Of a stretch of 58,231 bases of DNA, positions 7,742-15,965 are shown piece by piece; position 1 is the first letter of the stretch, and every line of letters begins with the position of its first letter. The stretch is from Spirochaetota bacterium (lineage in GTDB: Bacteria > Spirochaetota > UBA4802 > UBA5550): assembly GCA_016928865.1 (NCBI GenBank), contig JAFGJX010000131.1:1-58231 (forward strand). Reading direction: 5' to 3'. Under the pieces are notes generated by a model that had not been told where the DNA came from, made no database searches, and saw only the letters and a program-made list of their open reading frames with translations. The position numbers and the translations under genes are program-made.

Positions 7742-9100
7742 ATGGTAAAAAAGCATCTATCAACAGCACTGGTTGTCGTATCACTTGCGGTTCTTATCAT
7801 TGCGTGTGACAACACAAGCACGCCGCTGACGAAATTATGGCGAGTTGAGGGCGCGCATCCAGAATATATAAACGAAGCGTACGCCTTTGACAGCAAGAGC
7901 AATATGATTGTCCAGAAACTGAAATACGACGATGACTTGAATCAGATCTACTCGTTGCATAAACTAAACAGCTCCGGGCAATTACAATGGTCTGTGCCCG
8001 TATCCGATTGGAGCGAACTCGAAATCGACAATAATGACAACATCTACTCGTTTTTCCTTTATGAAGATTTTGTTACAGGGCGCAAGTACCGCATCGTGAA
8101 ATATTCATCCGGGGGAACAATTCTCTGGCAAAAAAATGACATTGCGGCAGAATATTCATTATCACTAGATTATTACACAACACTCCGTTTAGCACACGCC
8201 CTTGACCCCACCGGAAACCTGATCATACAGGGCCCGGCTGCAACGGCCGGAGATCAATACCGCATCATCAAAATAGATCAGGATGGGAATGAACTCTGGC
8301 GAGTGAATACCGGGGCATCGATGTCCCGCCTCATCACCGACGCCCGGGGAGACATCTACATCGGCAATCTCATTACCATTACCCAGAACGAGGAATACGG
8401 CATCAGGGTGCTTAAATATGACGGCGCGTCAGGTTCCCTGCTGTGGGACAAAATCTGCATCAGGGCGACAAGCGGACACGAGCTCGGCAACTACACGCTG
8501 CTGACCGACAGTTCGAACAACCTGCTGGTTGCCCATAGCGAAACGGCCGCCCATGTCAATAAATTCGACGCCTCCTCGGGAGACCAGGTATGGGAATACG
8601 CATACAAACCGTCTGACATTGGAGTCAGTAAGGACGTTGAGGCCACCGTCAAATGCGACAGCAGCGGCAATATAATAATATCAGCCGTCGTCAGCGTCTT
8701 AACCGGCCTGATCCCGGGCGCAAGCGGATCATTCCCCTTCCCGACGGGGTATGATTATTGCCAGCTCATCAAAGTCGATGCAAACGGCAATACAAGCTGG
8801 TCCAAAAAGGTATCAACCGTCATGATATATAATGGCGATATGGGCGGACAGCTGAACGTGGACAGGCAAAACAACATCTATGTATTTTGCCTGGACAATG
8901 CGCTGATGAAATATAATACGAGCGGTAAAAAGCTCTGGTCGTACACGCCGGAAATCACCGATGTCACGGCAGGCCAGATGAGCGAATGGCATGTCGATAG
9001 CGAACTGAACCTCTACTGGATACTCCAGTGCGGTTCACTGCAAGATGAGGACGGCAGCTATTACAACGGCTACTGGATCACAAAGTACAGCCAGGACTAA
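7742..9100 (+). CDS. Lipoprotein with PQQ/beta-propeller-like repeats
   Basis: A short basic N-terminus (MVKKHLST) and hydrophobic stretch end in a lipobox (VLIIA-C, Cys at residue 23 or so), predicting a lipid-anchored envelope protein. The body consists of repeated units of the type KxDxxGNxLWxxxxD: QYRIIKIDQDGNELWRVN, GIRVLKYDGASGSLLWDK, LIKVDANGNTSWSKKV and MKYNTSGKKLWSY. This is the pattern of PQQ-like or SBBP/YVTN beta-propellers. The ATG at 7742 has GGGGGCGG upstream; an in-frame ATG at 7730 is less likely. Ligand and function are unknown. It is flanked by repeat elements on both sides. Confidence 0.75.
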   Translation: MVKKHLSTALVVVSLAVLIIACDNTSTPLTKLWRVEGAHPEYINEAYAFDSKSNMIVQKLKYDDDLNQIYSLHKLNSSGQLQWSVPVSDWSELEIDNNDNIYSFFLYEDFVTGRKYRIVKYSSGGTILWQKNDIAAEYSLSLDYYTTLRLAHALDPTGNLIIQGPAATAGDQYRIIKIDQDGNELWRVNTGASMSRLITDARGDIYIGNLITITQNEEYGIRVLKYDGASGSLLWDKICIRATSGHELGNYTLLTDSSNNLLVAHSETAAHVNKFDASSGDQVWEYAYKPSDIGVSKDVEATVKCDSSGNIIISAVVSVLTGLIPGASGSFPFPTGYDYCQLIKVDANGNTSWSKKVSTVMIYNGDMGGQLNVDRQNNIYVFCLDNALMKYNTSGKKLWSYTPEITDVTAGQMSEWHVDSELNLYWILQCGSLQDEDGSYYNGYWITKYSQD

Positions 9101-9115
9101 TCATTTCAGACAACG

Positions 9116-9246
9116 AGTGGCTGTCCTAAAAGTTGCCTCGATACGAATTTCGCAACGCCTGTCGAGTGATTTTGACGCTGTTGGCGTCAAAATCGTATCG
9201 AGACAAGCGCGAAATTCACTTGGCAACCGTTTTTGGGACAGCCACT
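9116..9246. mobile_element. 131-bp foldback (MITE-like) element
   Basis: The outer arms are AGTGGCTGTCC-TAAAA-GTTGCC (9116-9137) and the imperfect inverse GGCAACC-GTTTTTGGGACAGCCACT (9222-9246). Inside lie CTCGATACGA / TCGTATCGAG and AATTTCGC / GCGAAATT pairs and a perfect 9-bp hairpin, TTTTGACGC-TGTTG-GCGTCAAAA (9170-9192). The whole segment can fold into one long stem. It separates convergent genes and its right end overlaps the TAG stop (9245-9247) of the DUF362 gene. No transposase is encoded inside. Confidence 0.75.
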
Positions 9247-10549
9247 ATAATTTCAGGATATACCGCGCGGCCCTGATGACATGGTTCAGCGCGCCGCCAT
9301 GGAGTGAGATGGCGCCCTGCGGGCAGTATGACTCGCAGCAGTAGCAGCGGATGCAGGTGCCGTAATCTATGACCGGCAGCTTTTCCGTATCATAGCTGAT
9401 CGCTTTCGGCGCGCACGATTCAATACAGGAGTCGCACCGCGTACATGCGCCCCGATCAACCACCGGGATCATTATAAAAGCATCGAATACATAATCGTCA
9501 ATCTTGCGCATGATCCCCTCTTTAACCTCGACATCGGGAAGCCTGACGTAGGGGACCGCCGGGAGCGCACCATGCACCGTGACGGCGTCAGCCTGCACAA
9601 GGCCCCGATGGATGGCCTCGCGCACCGCGGGAACCCATTCCAGATCAAAGCCGATCATGTTACAGCAGGCCACGTCCAGCGCGGGACCGTTCGACGACGC
9701 GAGCAGTACGCCCGTGTGCCGCGGCTCGCCGTTCGCTGCGGGGCCGTCCCGATCCAGACCCACGACAGCGTCCATGATCGTGAGGCCGGGCGTTACCGCT
9801 TCATATACATCAACAAGCGGCTTGCCCCAGAACTCCTGGTAGTCGGGACGATGCTGGAACAGCTTGTGATACACCTGCTTCGACCCGCCGACAACGCACC
9901 CGTACATATTCTTGATCGCGCCCGTATACCGCGCCAGACGATGGAGCTTCAATTTCGGCAGGTTCACCACCAGATCGTGCTCAAACACCGCCTCGGTGAC
10001 ATAGAAGGGATTGAGGTACTCTCCGGATGTTATCTTCCTGAGCCTGGTCGTCTCAAAGGGAACAAGGGTAGCGCCGTAGCGTTTCGCCACCGCGTCAATG
10101 CCGGCGGTGACGAATGCCCCGGCTGTGCCTCCGCCCTGGTAGAACGCTGATGAATCGCCGATGCTGACGCGGCAGCCGTGCTCCGTGAAGAACCTGCAGA
10201 CTGCGCCGATAACTGACGGGTGCGTGGTGGTCGCCTGATCAGGCGTATTCTGTGCGATCAGGTTTGGCTTCAGAAGGACCCTTTGCCCTGCCGACGCGGT
10301 GAAGCCTATGGCGCCAAGGGCGCGGGTGACCGCATCGAAAACAGCGTCCGGATCATAAGAGGTACACGGCTCAACAGCAACCTCGCTGCGGCGCGGGGCC
10401 TGCGGTTTCCTTTTTCCCGGTGTTCCCTTTTTATCCGGCGCAAAAACGGGCATACTCTTTCCCTTCCCCGGGGGTGTTGTAATGAAAATCAGAAACGCCG
10501 CAAAAAATTGAGCCACCGTCCGTATGAAATTCCTGCGCGACAACGGCAT
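9245..10549 (-). CDS. Tat-exported DUF362 protein with two 4Fe-4S clusters
   Basis: The N-terminus (MPLSRRNFIRTVAQFFAAFLIF) is a twin-arginine signal. The middle is the DUF362 domain: VLLKPNLI, a TTHPSVIGAV block, NLPKLKLHRLARYTGAIKNMYG and LTIMDAVVGLDRDGP. The C-terminus carries two ferredoxin motifs, CTRCDSCIESCAP and CIRCYCCESYCPQ, for two 4Fe-4S clusters. Exported DUF362 ferredoxins are widespread in anaerobes but their reaction is not established. The start at 10549 has GGAGG upstream. A small ORF ends 12 bases before it on the same strand. The stop codon lies in the end of the foldback element. Confidence 0.85.
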   Translation of the reverse strand: MPLSRRNFIRTVAQFFAAFLIFITTPPGKGKSMPVFAPDKKGTPGKRKPQAPRRSEVAVEPCTSYDPDAVFDAVTRALGAIGFTASAGQRVLLKPNLIAQNTPDQATTTHPSVIGAVCRFFTEHGCRVSIGDSSAFYQGGGTAGAFVTAGIDAVAKRYGATLVPFETTRLRKITSGEYLNPFYVTEAVFEHDLVVNLPKLKLHRLARYTGAIKNMYGCVVGGSKQVYHKLFQHRPDYQEFWGKPLVDVYEAVTPGLTIMDAVVGLDRDGPAANGEPRHTGVLLASSNGPALDVACCNMIGFDLEWVPAVREAIHRGLVQADAVTVHGALPAVPYVRLPDVEVKEGIMRKIDDYVFDAFIMIPVVDRGACTRCDSCIESCAPKAISYDTEKLPVIDYGTCIRCYCCESYCPQGAISLHGGALNHVIRAARYILKL

Positions 10550-10561
10550 GACGCGCCTCCG

Positions 10562-10768
10562 TCACTGTTCCTTCGATCCGCCGGTTATCCTTTTCACGGC
10601 GTCTTCAATGATCAGACGGGAATCCGCCGCCTGGTCGCGTCCCTCACTGTAGGGCGACTCCCGCGAACCGACCGCTCCAGGCACACCGGGATGCACCACG
10701 TTCGGACGCGCTTTGGGGCCGCGTGAGGTGCGCCCTTTTGCGGGCGGCTCTGGCGTCGTCTTCTTCAT
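10562..10768 (-). CDS. Small basic hypothetical protein upstream of the DUF362 gene
   Basis: From the ATG at 10768 the product is 68 residues, Pro/Arg/Lys-rich at the start (MKKTTPEPPAKGRTSRGPK) and helical at the end (SRLIIEDAVKRITGG). Its stop lies 12 bases before the DUF362 start, which supports co-transcription. The ribosome site is weak (TTGGAAT). The frame stays open upstream to an ATG at 10963, but that longer form would overlap the divergent SDR promoter and start. I do not recognise a family. Confidence 0.4.
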   Translation of the reverse strand: MKKTTPEPPAKGRTSRGPKARPNVVHPGVPGAVGSRESPYSEGRDQAADSRLIIEDAVKRITGGSKEQ

Positions 10769-10873
10769 ATATTCCAATATACAATAAATCCCGTCTTTGT
10801 CATGCTTTTCGGAAAACCAGGTCTCTATTTTTTCGGCAAGAGACCTGTATTTTGCGCATAAGGCGTTACTTTC

Positions 10874-10902
10874 TTGACAAAACGCTTCATCATCGGCATG
10901 AT
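10874..10902 (+). promoter_or_regulatory. Putative sigma-70 promoter of the SDR gene
   Basis: A perfect -35 box TTGACA (10874-10879) is followed after 17 bases by CATGAT (10897-10902), 4 of 6 matches to the -10 consensus. It lies 52 bases before the SDR start codon. The weak -10 keeps confidence moderate. Confidence 0.4.
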
Positions 10903-10953
10903 ATGCGGCATTGTAACAGGCAGCGCGCCGCGCTGCCCCGGGGGAGGAATAGG

Positions 10954-11790
10954 ATGAATACATTTTCCAGAAAATCGCCCGTTGTGCTTATAAGCGGATG
11001 TTCGTCGGGGATAGGCCGCCAGCTCGCAAAGGAATTCGGCTCGCGGGGATACCGCGTGTTCGCCACAGCGCGCAGGCCCGGGTCCATCACCGACCTCGCG
11101 TCGAAAAACGTGACCACGCTGCCGCTCGACGTAACGGACGGGGCCTCCATACGTAAATGCGTCAAGAAAGTGCTGGACGAGGCAGGACGCATAGACATAC
11201 TGATCAACAACGCCGGGCTCCTCCTGATCGGGCCTGCGGTCGAGCTCGAGGCCGCCGACATGAGGCACCAGTTTGAAACGAACGTGATCGGCCTCACCGC
11301 GCTCACGCGCGAGGTCGCCCAGGACATGATCAGGCGGAAATCGGGGATGATCGTCAACATGAGCAGCGTCTCCGGTGTCCTCACCACCCCGTTTGCCGGC
11401 GCCTACTGCTCCACCAAGGCGGCGCTGACCGCCCTCTCGGATGCGATGCGCATGGAGCTCGCTCCTTTCGGCATCAGGGTCGTGATCGTGCAGGCGGGCG
11501 GCACCCGGTCGAAGCTCGGGGACAACGCCGCGGTCAACCTCGAGCGCTTCAGGGACACGCCCTACGGAAAAATACACGAGTTCATCGTTGCGCGCGCCTT
11601 TACATCGCAGGAACGGGCGATACCGGCGGAAAAATTCGCTAAAAAGCTTGTTGACCGTCTCGAACGGAAAAATCCGCCCGTGATCATCCGCCTCGGCAGC
11701 GAGACCATTCGCCTGCCATTCATGGCCGCGCTTCCCCGGGCTCTGACCGACGCCCTGCTCAGGAAGCGATATGGTCTCGACCGGCTCTGA
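10954..11790 (+). CDS. Short-chain dehydrogenase/reductase
   Basis: This 278-residue classical SDR has the NAD(P)-binding motif SGCSSGIGRQLAKEF (TGxxxGIG variant) near residue 14, the NNAG motif (INNAGLLLIG), and the catalytic Ser and YxxxK (MSSVSGVLTTPFAGAYCSTKAAL). The pattern ATARRP after the second strand suggests NADP preference. The ATG at 10954 has GGGGAGGAATA upstream; the frame extends further 5' but without supporting signals. Substrate unknown; the C-terminal extension fits the group acting on retinol, steroid or fatty substrates. Confidence 0.85.
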   Translation: MNTFSRKSPVVLISGCSSGIGRQLAKEFGSRGYRVFATARRPGSITDLASKNVTTLPLDVTDGASIRKCVKKVLDEAGRIDILINNAGLLLIGPAVELEAADMRHQFETNVIGLTALTREVAQDMIRRKSGMIVNMSSVSGVLTTPFAGAYCSTKAALTALSDAMRMELAPFGIRVVIVQAGGTRSKLGDNAAVNLERFRDTPYGKIHEFIVARAFTSQERAIPAEKFAKKLVDRLERKNPPVIIRLGSETIRLPFMAALPRALTDALLRKRYGLDRL

Positions 11791-11861
11791 TCGTCCGGTT
11801 CACCCGATGATTTTCTTAATGGAAGCAGGGCTTAGCCGAGCCGAGTGATCCGTCATGCGAA

Positions 11862-13634
11862 TTAAAAATAATACCATATACTTTCATAATCGGACGCGGA
11901 TTCGCCCCACTCTTCGAGGCGTCTGAGATAATCAAGGATGGGGACATCTTCGCCGACATAGGTTTTCCTCTCGGCTATCTGCTTTTCCCATGGATGGAAT
12001 TCGTAGACACGCGAGCCGTCCTCCTTTATCGAAATGAGGTCCCTGTGCTGCCATGCATTGAGATAATTTTTTCCGAGGCCCGGCACGTTGTAAACCGGTT
12101 CATCGGTGCGGGAGAGTCCTGGCATCAGGCGCGATTCCTCTTTCCGCTCCTGAAGCATTCTCGCTATTGGCACGCGATAGTCGGCTGTCTCAAACTTTCC
12201 CTTGGGATAGAATGAATAATAGGGATCGACGCCGCACAGCTTGATAAGGCTGCGAAGATGCGCCGCTTCAAAGCGTCTTGAGACAAAGAAGGTAAACACA
12301 AGCTGGTTGTAAACCGAGATGCCGCGCCTTTTGATCCGCTCGACCGCCCGCACCAGTTCCGGGGTAACCTCGAGCGGATTCTGAATATGCGTGATTACCG
12401 CAATCTCCCTCCTGCCCGGCTCCCTGAACGAAGCGAGCATGTCGCACAGCTCTTCAGTGATCCTCATCGGCACGGTCACCGGGATCCTCGTGCCGAGACG
12501 TATCCTTTTCACGTGCTCGATCCGGGAAAGCTTCCCGATGATTTTCTCAAGCAACGAATCGGCCATGACCAGGGGATCGCCTCCGGTAACCAGCACCTCG
12601 GTTATCGCTTTATGCGCGCCTATCCATTCTATTGCGGCATTGATCCGTTTTTCGCTGGCCAGCGCGCCTTTTTCCAGCGGGCTCTTGATCTCCCAGTTGC
12701 GCTGACAGTAAACGCAGATCTGAGGGCATGAATTATAGGGCTTCAGGATTACGATGTCCGGATACCGGCGCGTAATGAGGTCCTCGGGGGAGGTATCCCT
12801 CTCGAGCATGTAGTCTTCGTTCCCGCCCAGTTCGTACGACTCGATGTAGCTCTGCGGAAAGATCACCTGCGCGCGCACCGCCCTGTCGTCAACGCTCCCG
12901 GTTACGTCAAAGAGCGACGCATAGTAAGGCGTGACTCCGAACGGTATCCCGGTGGAATTCACTTTTTTTATATTTTCAATCTCCTCATCGCTGAGAGACG
13001 TATATGCCCCGAGTTTTTTTTCATCGCGGGCGATATTCCTGAGCTGCCAGTGCCAGTCTTCCCACTTCCTGGAATTATCTGCCCCGGGAAGGATTCTCCT
13101 CATGTTGGCTTCCCGCGCCTTTACCTGGCCAGGATCGAGGCCTGACGGATACCGGGACATCCAGCCGCTCGCATAGTCGTGAATAACATCGAGCTCACTG
13201 GAACGATGCAGAGCGGCCTCGCGGCCTGTCAGCTCTTCCATCTCCGAAAACGAAAACTGGACACTCTCGTTTATCCGGAACATGCCCTCGACGCCTCTCA
13301 CGAGGTGGCAGATTTCAGCCCAGAACGCCTCGGAAAGATCCGGGTCCGGAGTTCCGTTTGCGGCGCCGACAAGCGCGGAAAGAACGCTGAAACCGGCGAG
13401 CTTTTCGCTGCGCGCATGGAGGATGCCTCTCCAGGAGCGCGCGCAATCCCGTATTATGATCAACTCGAGCTCATGTATCTGATCGCTTTTACCGGAATAT
13501 GTGGTAAAATGTTTCATGTTTACATGGTTGATGAGATTATTCCTGATCTCCTCAATATCATCCCCGGAACGCAATATTGAATTCCACGTTTCTGAAATTG
13601 ACAGGAACAGTTCAGGAGTATATTTTTCATCCAT
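11862..13634 (-). CDS. KamA-family radical SAM protein with long N-terminal extension
   Basis: Residues from about 240 resemble lysine 2,3-aminomutase. The radical-SAM cluster motif is CPQICVYC (CX3CX2C), then VTGGDPLVM, the LGTRIPVTVPMRIT block, HIQNPLEVTPE and ISVYNQLVF. A lysine in VPGLGKNY matches the PLP-binding PGGGGK region. The enzyme probably moves an amino group using SAM and PLP, but the substrate is not predictable. The total length of 590 residues exceeds typical KamA (about 420) by an N-terminal helical region of about 200 residues without a recognised motif. The ATG at 13634 (AAAGG upstream) is preferred to a TTG at 13652. It appears monocistronic. Confidence 0.8.
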   Translation of the reverse strand: MDEKYTPELFLSISETWNSILRSGDDIEEIRNNLINHVNMKHFTTYSGKSDQIHELELIIIRDCARSWRGILHARSEKLAGFSVLSALVGAANGTPDPDLSEAFWAEICHLVRGVEGMFRINESVQFSFSEMEELTGREAALHRSSELDVIHDYASGWMSRYPSGLDPGQVKAREANMRRILPGADNSRKWEDWHWQLRNIARDEKKLGAYTSLSDEEIENIKKVNSTGIPFGVTPYYASLFDVTGSVDDRAVRAQVIFPQSYIESYELGGNEDYMLERDTSPEDLITRRYPDIVILKPYNSCPQICVYCQRNWEIKSPLEKGALASEKRINAAIEWIGAHKAITEVLVTGGDPLVMADSLLEKIIGKLSRIEHVKRIRLGTRIPVTVPMRITEELCDMLASFREPGRREIAVITHIQNPLEVTPELVRAVERIKRRGISVYNQLVFTFFVSRRFEAAHLRSLIKLCGVDPYYSFYPKGKFETADYRVPIARMLQERKEESRLMPGLSRTDEPVYNVPGLGKNYLNAWQHRDLISIKEDGSRVYEFHPWEKQIAERKTYVGEDVPILDYLRRLEEWGESASDYESIWYYF

Positions 13635-14173
13635 AACAAAACCTTTGATCAAATGTCACCTCACATCTCCCGCGGTGTACCGGGCATCCATCAAAAAAGA
13701 AAAAATAATCATCAACACGCATTCAATTGCGAGCACCATTCAGATAACAACCTCGCGATACAATATTATTGCAATTCTTCGACGATAAGCGCCGCGGCAT
13801 CAACCGGACCGGGCGGCGTCAGGAATACGCATGTTGATCGTCCGGCATTCAAGTTGAAAAAGCATTTCGACAAAAAAACCTGCCGGCCTTTCATGGCAGA
13901 GCAGGAGTAGTTACAGTTTTATATTAATAAGATACACATTCAACCATCATGTGTCAAGGGTAAAATGCATGGTTATTCAGTAAACCGGTGAGGCGACTGC
14001 GCTGCTCATGCGCCTGCCGGAATTACAAGAAAGCACATTGCCTGATAATTATTGGAAGATGAAAAACGCACATCCGGGCGGGAACGGAGGAGCGGGATAT
14101 TCTGTATTCACAACAGACCCCGCTGACTGGTTCATATAGCACACATTAGTCGCATTAGCGCTTGCTCGATCGG
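13635..14173. other. Intergenic region, no gene recognised
   Basis: About 540 bases separate two leftward genes. There are short ORFs on both strands (for example a 42-codon leftward frame near 13894-13766) without ribosome sites or protein-like features. I see no repeat of the three dispersed families and no clear terminator. The section 13900-13970 is AT-rich. Confidence 0.5.
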
Positions 14174-15187
14174 CTATAATCGCCTGTAAAAGTTTTCCCG
14201 GTAAGCCTTCTCAACATCATTGATATTCGTCTCAATTCCCCACAACAGGAGTGTACGGTTCCTCTCCGGCCCCATGACTACCGGCTCGCGTCCTTTCATG
14301 CATTCATCCAGCACGCTCCTGAAGGTTTCAAGGAGGGCGTCCGGGGTATCAATGCCCTGCTGCGCAATCTTTTCCTTCACCGAGGCAAAAACGATCCTGT
14401 GAAAATGGTCCCTCAGACGCGGAACGGAATAGAGGCCGTCGAAATCCAGCCCGTAAAATTCGGCAATAAACCGGTACGCGTTCTCCACCTCCTGGCGCTC
14501 GTTCTCTGACTGCGTCAGCAGCCAGCCGGCTATCGCGTTCCCGAGCAGGGTCGTGGTGGTGTTCAGGAGAAGCGTATCCCATAAATTCTGATACAGGGCT
14601 ACTTCAGATTCAAGACCGGCGCAGTATTCCAGCTCCGCGATGGAGCGCGAGGCGGCGACCTTTTCAATCATTCTCCCGTGATAATTCATCATCGCTGGCA
14701 GGGACAGTTTCTCCGCGTTTTCCACGAGGCCCTGCTGCTTTTCAAGCATAGGAACAAGGCTCATCTTCAGGTACAGCCCTTCCTCCGCCATGGCCCTGGT
14801 GAAGACCAGGGCGTTCTCGGAATTTTTCTCGATTTCGAAGATGCGCCGGTAAACGGCGCGCGTCTTTTCATTCTCCTTCGGGATCTGGTCATATGCCAGG
14901 TGATACCCTGCTGCTGCGGCAGAGGCTGCCGGGACAGTCCTCACTCCCCGGGCGGGCTTTTCCTTCGAGAGATCCACCAGCAGAGCGGAGAGGTCTTTCA
15001 TGAGCGCGGTCACCTCCGGCTTCGCATAAAACGCCATCATGTCACTTGACGACTCGGCATGTTCGCTCAGCTTTCGGTACGCCTCCATTGCTTTCTTCAA
15101 CATTTCGTTGGAATCACCCAGACGCTCCAGGTGCGCGGTGAGCCCCTGCTCAAATCCGGACAGCATCTGCTTTACCGACGGGTCCAT
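14174..15187 (-). CDS. Unknown helical protein, coupled to the upstream gene
   Basis: The 337-residue protein is almost entirely predicted helical, without signal peptide. Notable segments are an Ala-rich linker (VPAASAAAAGYHLAY), a hydrophobic stretch around NTTTTLLGNAIAGWLL that could be a membrane or buried helix, and a Leu/Arg-rich C-terminus. Its ATG overlaps the stop of the upstream gene (TAATG), so the two are translationally coupled and probably work together. I do not recognise a family. Confidence 0.65.
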   Translation of the reverse strand: MDPSVKQMLSGFEQGLTAHLERLGDSNEMLKKAMEAYRKLSEHAESSSDMMAFYAKPEVTALMKDLSALLVDLSKEKPARGVRTVPAASAAAAGYHLAYDQIPKENEKTRAVYRRIFEIEKNSENALVFTRAMAEEGLYLKMSLVPMLEKQQGLVENAEKLSLPAMMNYHGRMIEKVAASRSIAELEYCAGLESEVALYQNLWDTLLLNTTTTLLGNAIAGWLLTQSENERQEVENAYRFIAEFYGLDFDGLYSVPRLRDHFHRIVFASVKEKIAQQGIDTPDALLETFRSVLDECMKGREPVVMGPERNRTLLLWGIETNINDVEKAYRENFYRRL

Positions 15188-15801
15188 TATCGCAGCACCT
15201 CCCCGAGCCAGTCTTTCATCTGCCCGAGCCTGCCGTCATCAAAGGGTAGCACCGACCGGTAGGGGGGATATGACATTATCTTTTCAAAGGTGATCTCCGG
15301 GTCCAGGCTTTTCAACCTGTTCCATACGGACAATACGCCAGATTTTTTTTCCGCTTTTCTGCCAGCACATGAGGTATGGCAGATCACCAGCGCCGTAAAA
15401 AGGTTCATGACCTGTTCGACCGCCTGCTGTGACATGGCGATCATATCGTTCGCCCTGGTCGCGGTTGCGGAGACCTTATCATAGAGATCCGTATGACTGG
15501 CCGCATGCTCAACCGCGTCTATTCTGACTCCTTCTGCCGCGGAACCCTGCTCGTCGCCGAAAAGCCCTTTAATTCTGCGGCTGTTCTCGTAATGATCAAG
15601 CTGTTCCGCCCGCGAAAGGGTGAACATGTCGCCGGAAGCGGCAATCCTGTCCGCATATTCATCCGCATCCTTCGACGATGCAAGCAGGTCAAGATACTTC
15701 CGATATTCCGCGATCTGGTTCCTGTTCAACTCCGGATTGGTCTCGCATTCCCTGAGCCGCGCTTCAAGGTAGAGCCTCTGTTCTTTCATCAGGTCAACCA
15801 T
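15187..15801 (-). CDS. Unknown helical protein, first gene of a coupled pair
   Basis: From the ATG at 15801 (GGAGGG upstream) the product is 204 residues; the frame opens further to 15849 without a ribosome site. The N-terminal half is a charged coiled-coil-like helix (MKEQRLYLEARLRECETNPELNRNQIAEYR and onward). It contains a Met/Ala-rich helix (ATRANDMIAMSQQAVEQVMNLFTALVICHTSC) that could be amphipathic or membrane-associated. No family recognised. It ends with TAATG shared with the next gene. Confidence 0.6.
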   Translation of the reverse strand: MVDLMKEQRLYLEARLRECETNPELNRNQIAEYRKYLDLLASSKDADEYADRIAASGDMFTLSRAEQLDHYENSRRIKGLFGDEQGSAAEGVRIDAVEHAASHTDLYDKVSATATRANDMIAMSQQAVEQVMNLFTALVICHTSCAGRKAEKKSGVLSVWNRLKSLDPEITFEKIMSYPPYRSVLPFDDGRLGQMKDWLGEVLR

Positions 15802-15908
15802 GGTCCCTCCAGATGCAATCATCATACTTGAATAATTAATGTCTGTCAATTGTTTTCCGAATCAAGATGATCGATGTGTACCCGGCAGATCAAACCGAAC
15901 CGGCCAGC

Positions 15909-15942
15909 AAAAAGAAACGGCCTTACCGGGTAAGGCCGTTTC
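15909..15942 (-). terminator. Rho-independent terminator of the collagen-like lipoprotein gene
   Basis: Read leftward, GAAACGGCCTTAC pairs perfectly with GTAAGGCCGTTTC (13-14 bp stem, very short loop) and is followed by TTTTTGC. It lies 24 bases after the stop at 15966. Confidence 0.85.
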
Positions 15943-15965
15943 TTCAACAAGCATATACTATTATA

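Noticed and set aside
13653..13910. Short rightward ORF in the gap after the KamA-like gene
   Set aside because: Composition is not protein-like and no ribosome site precedes it.
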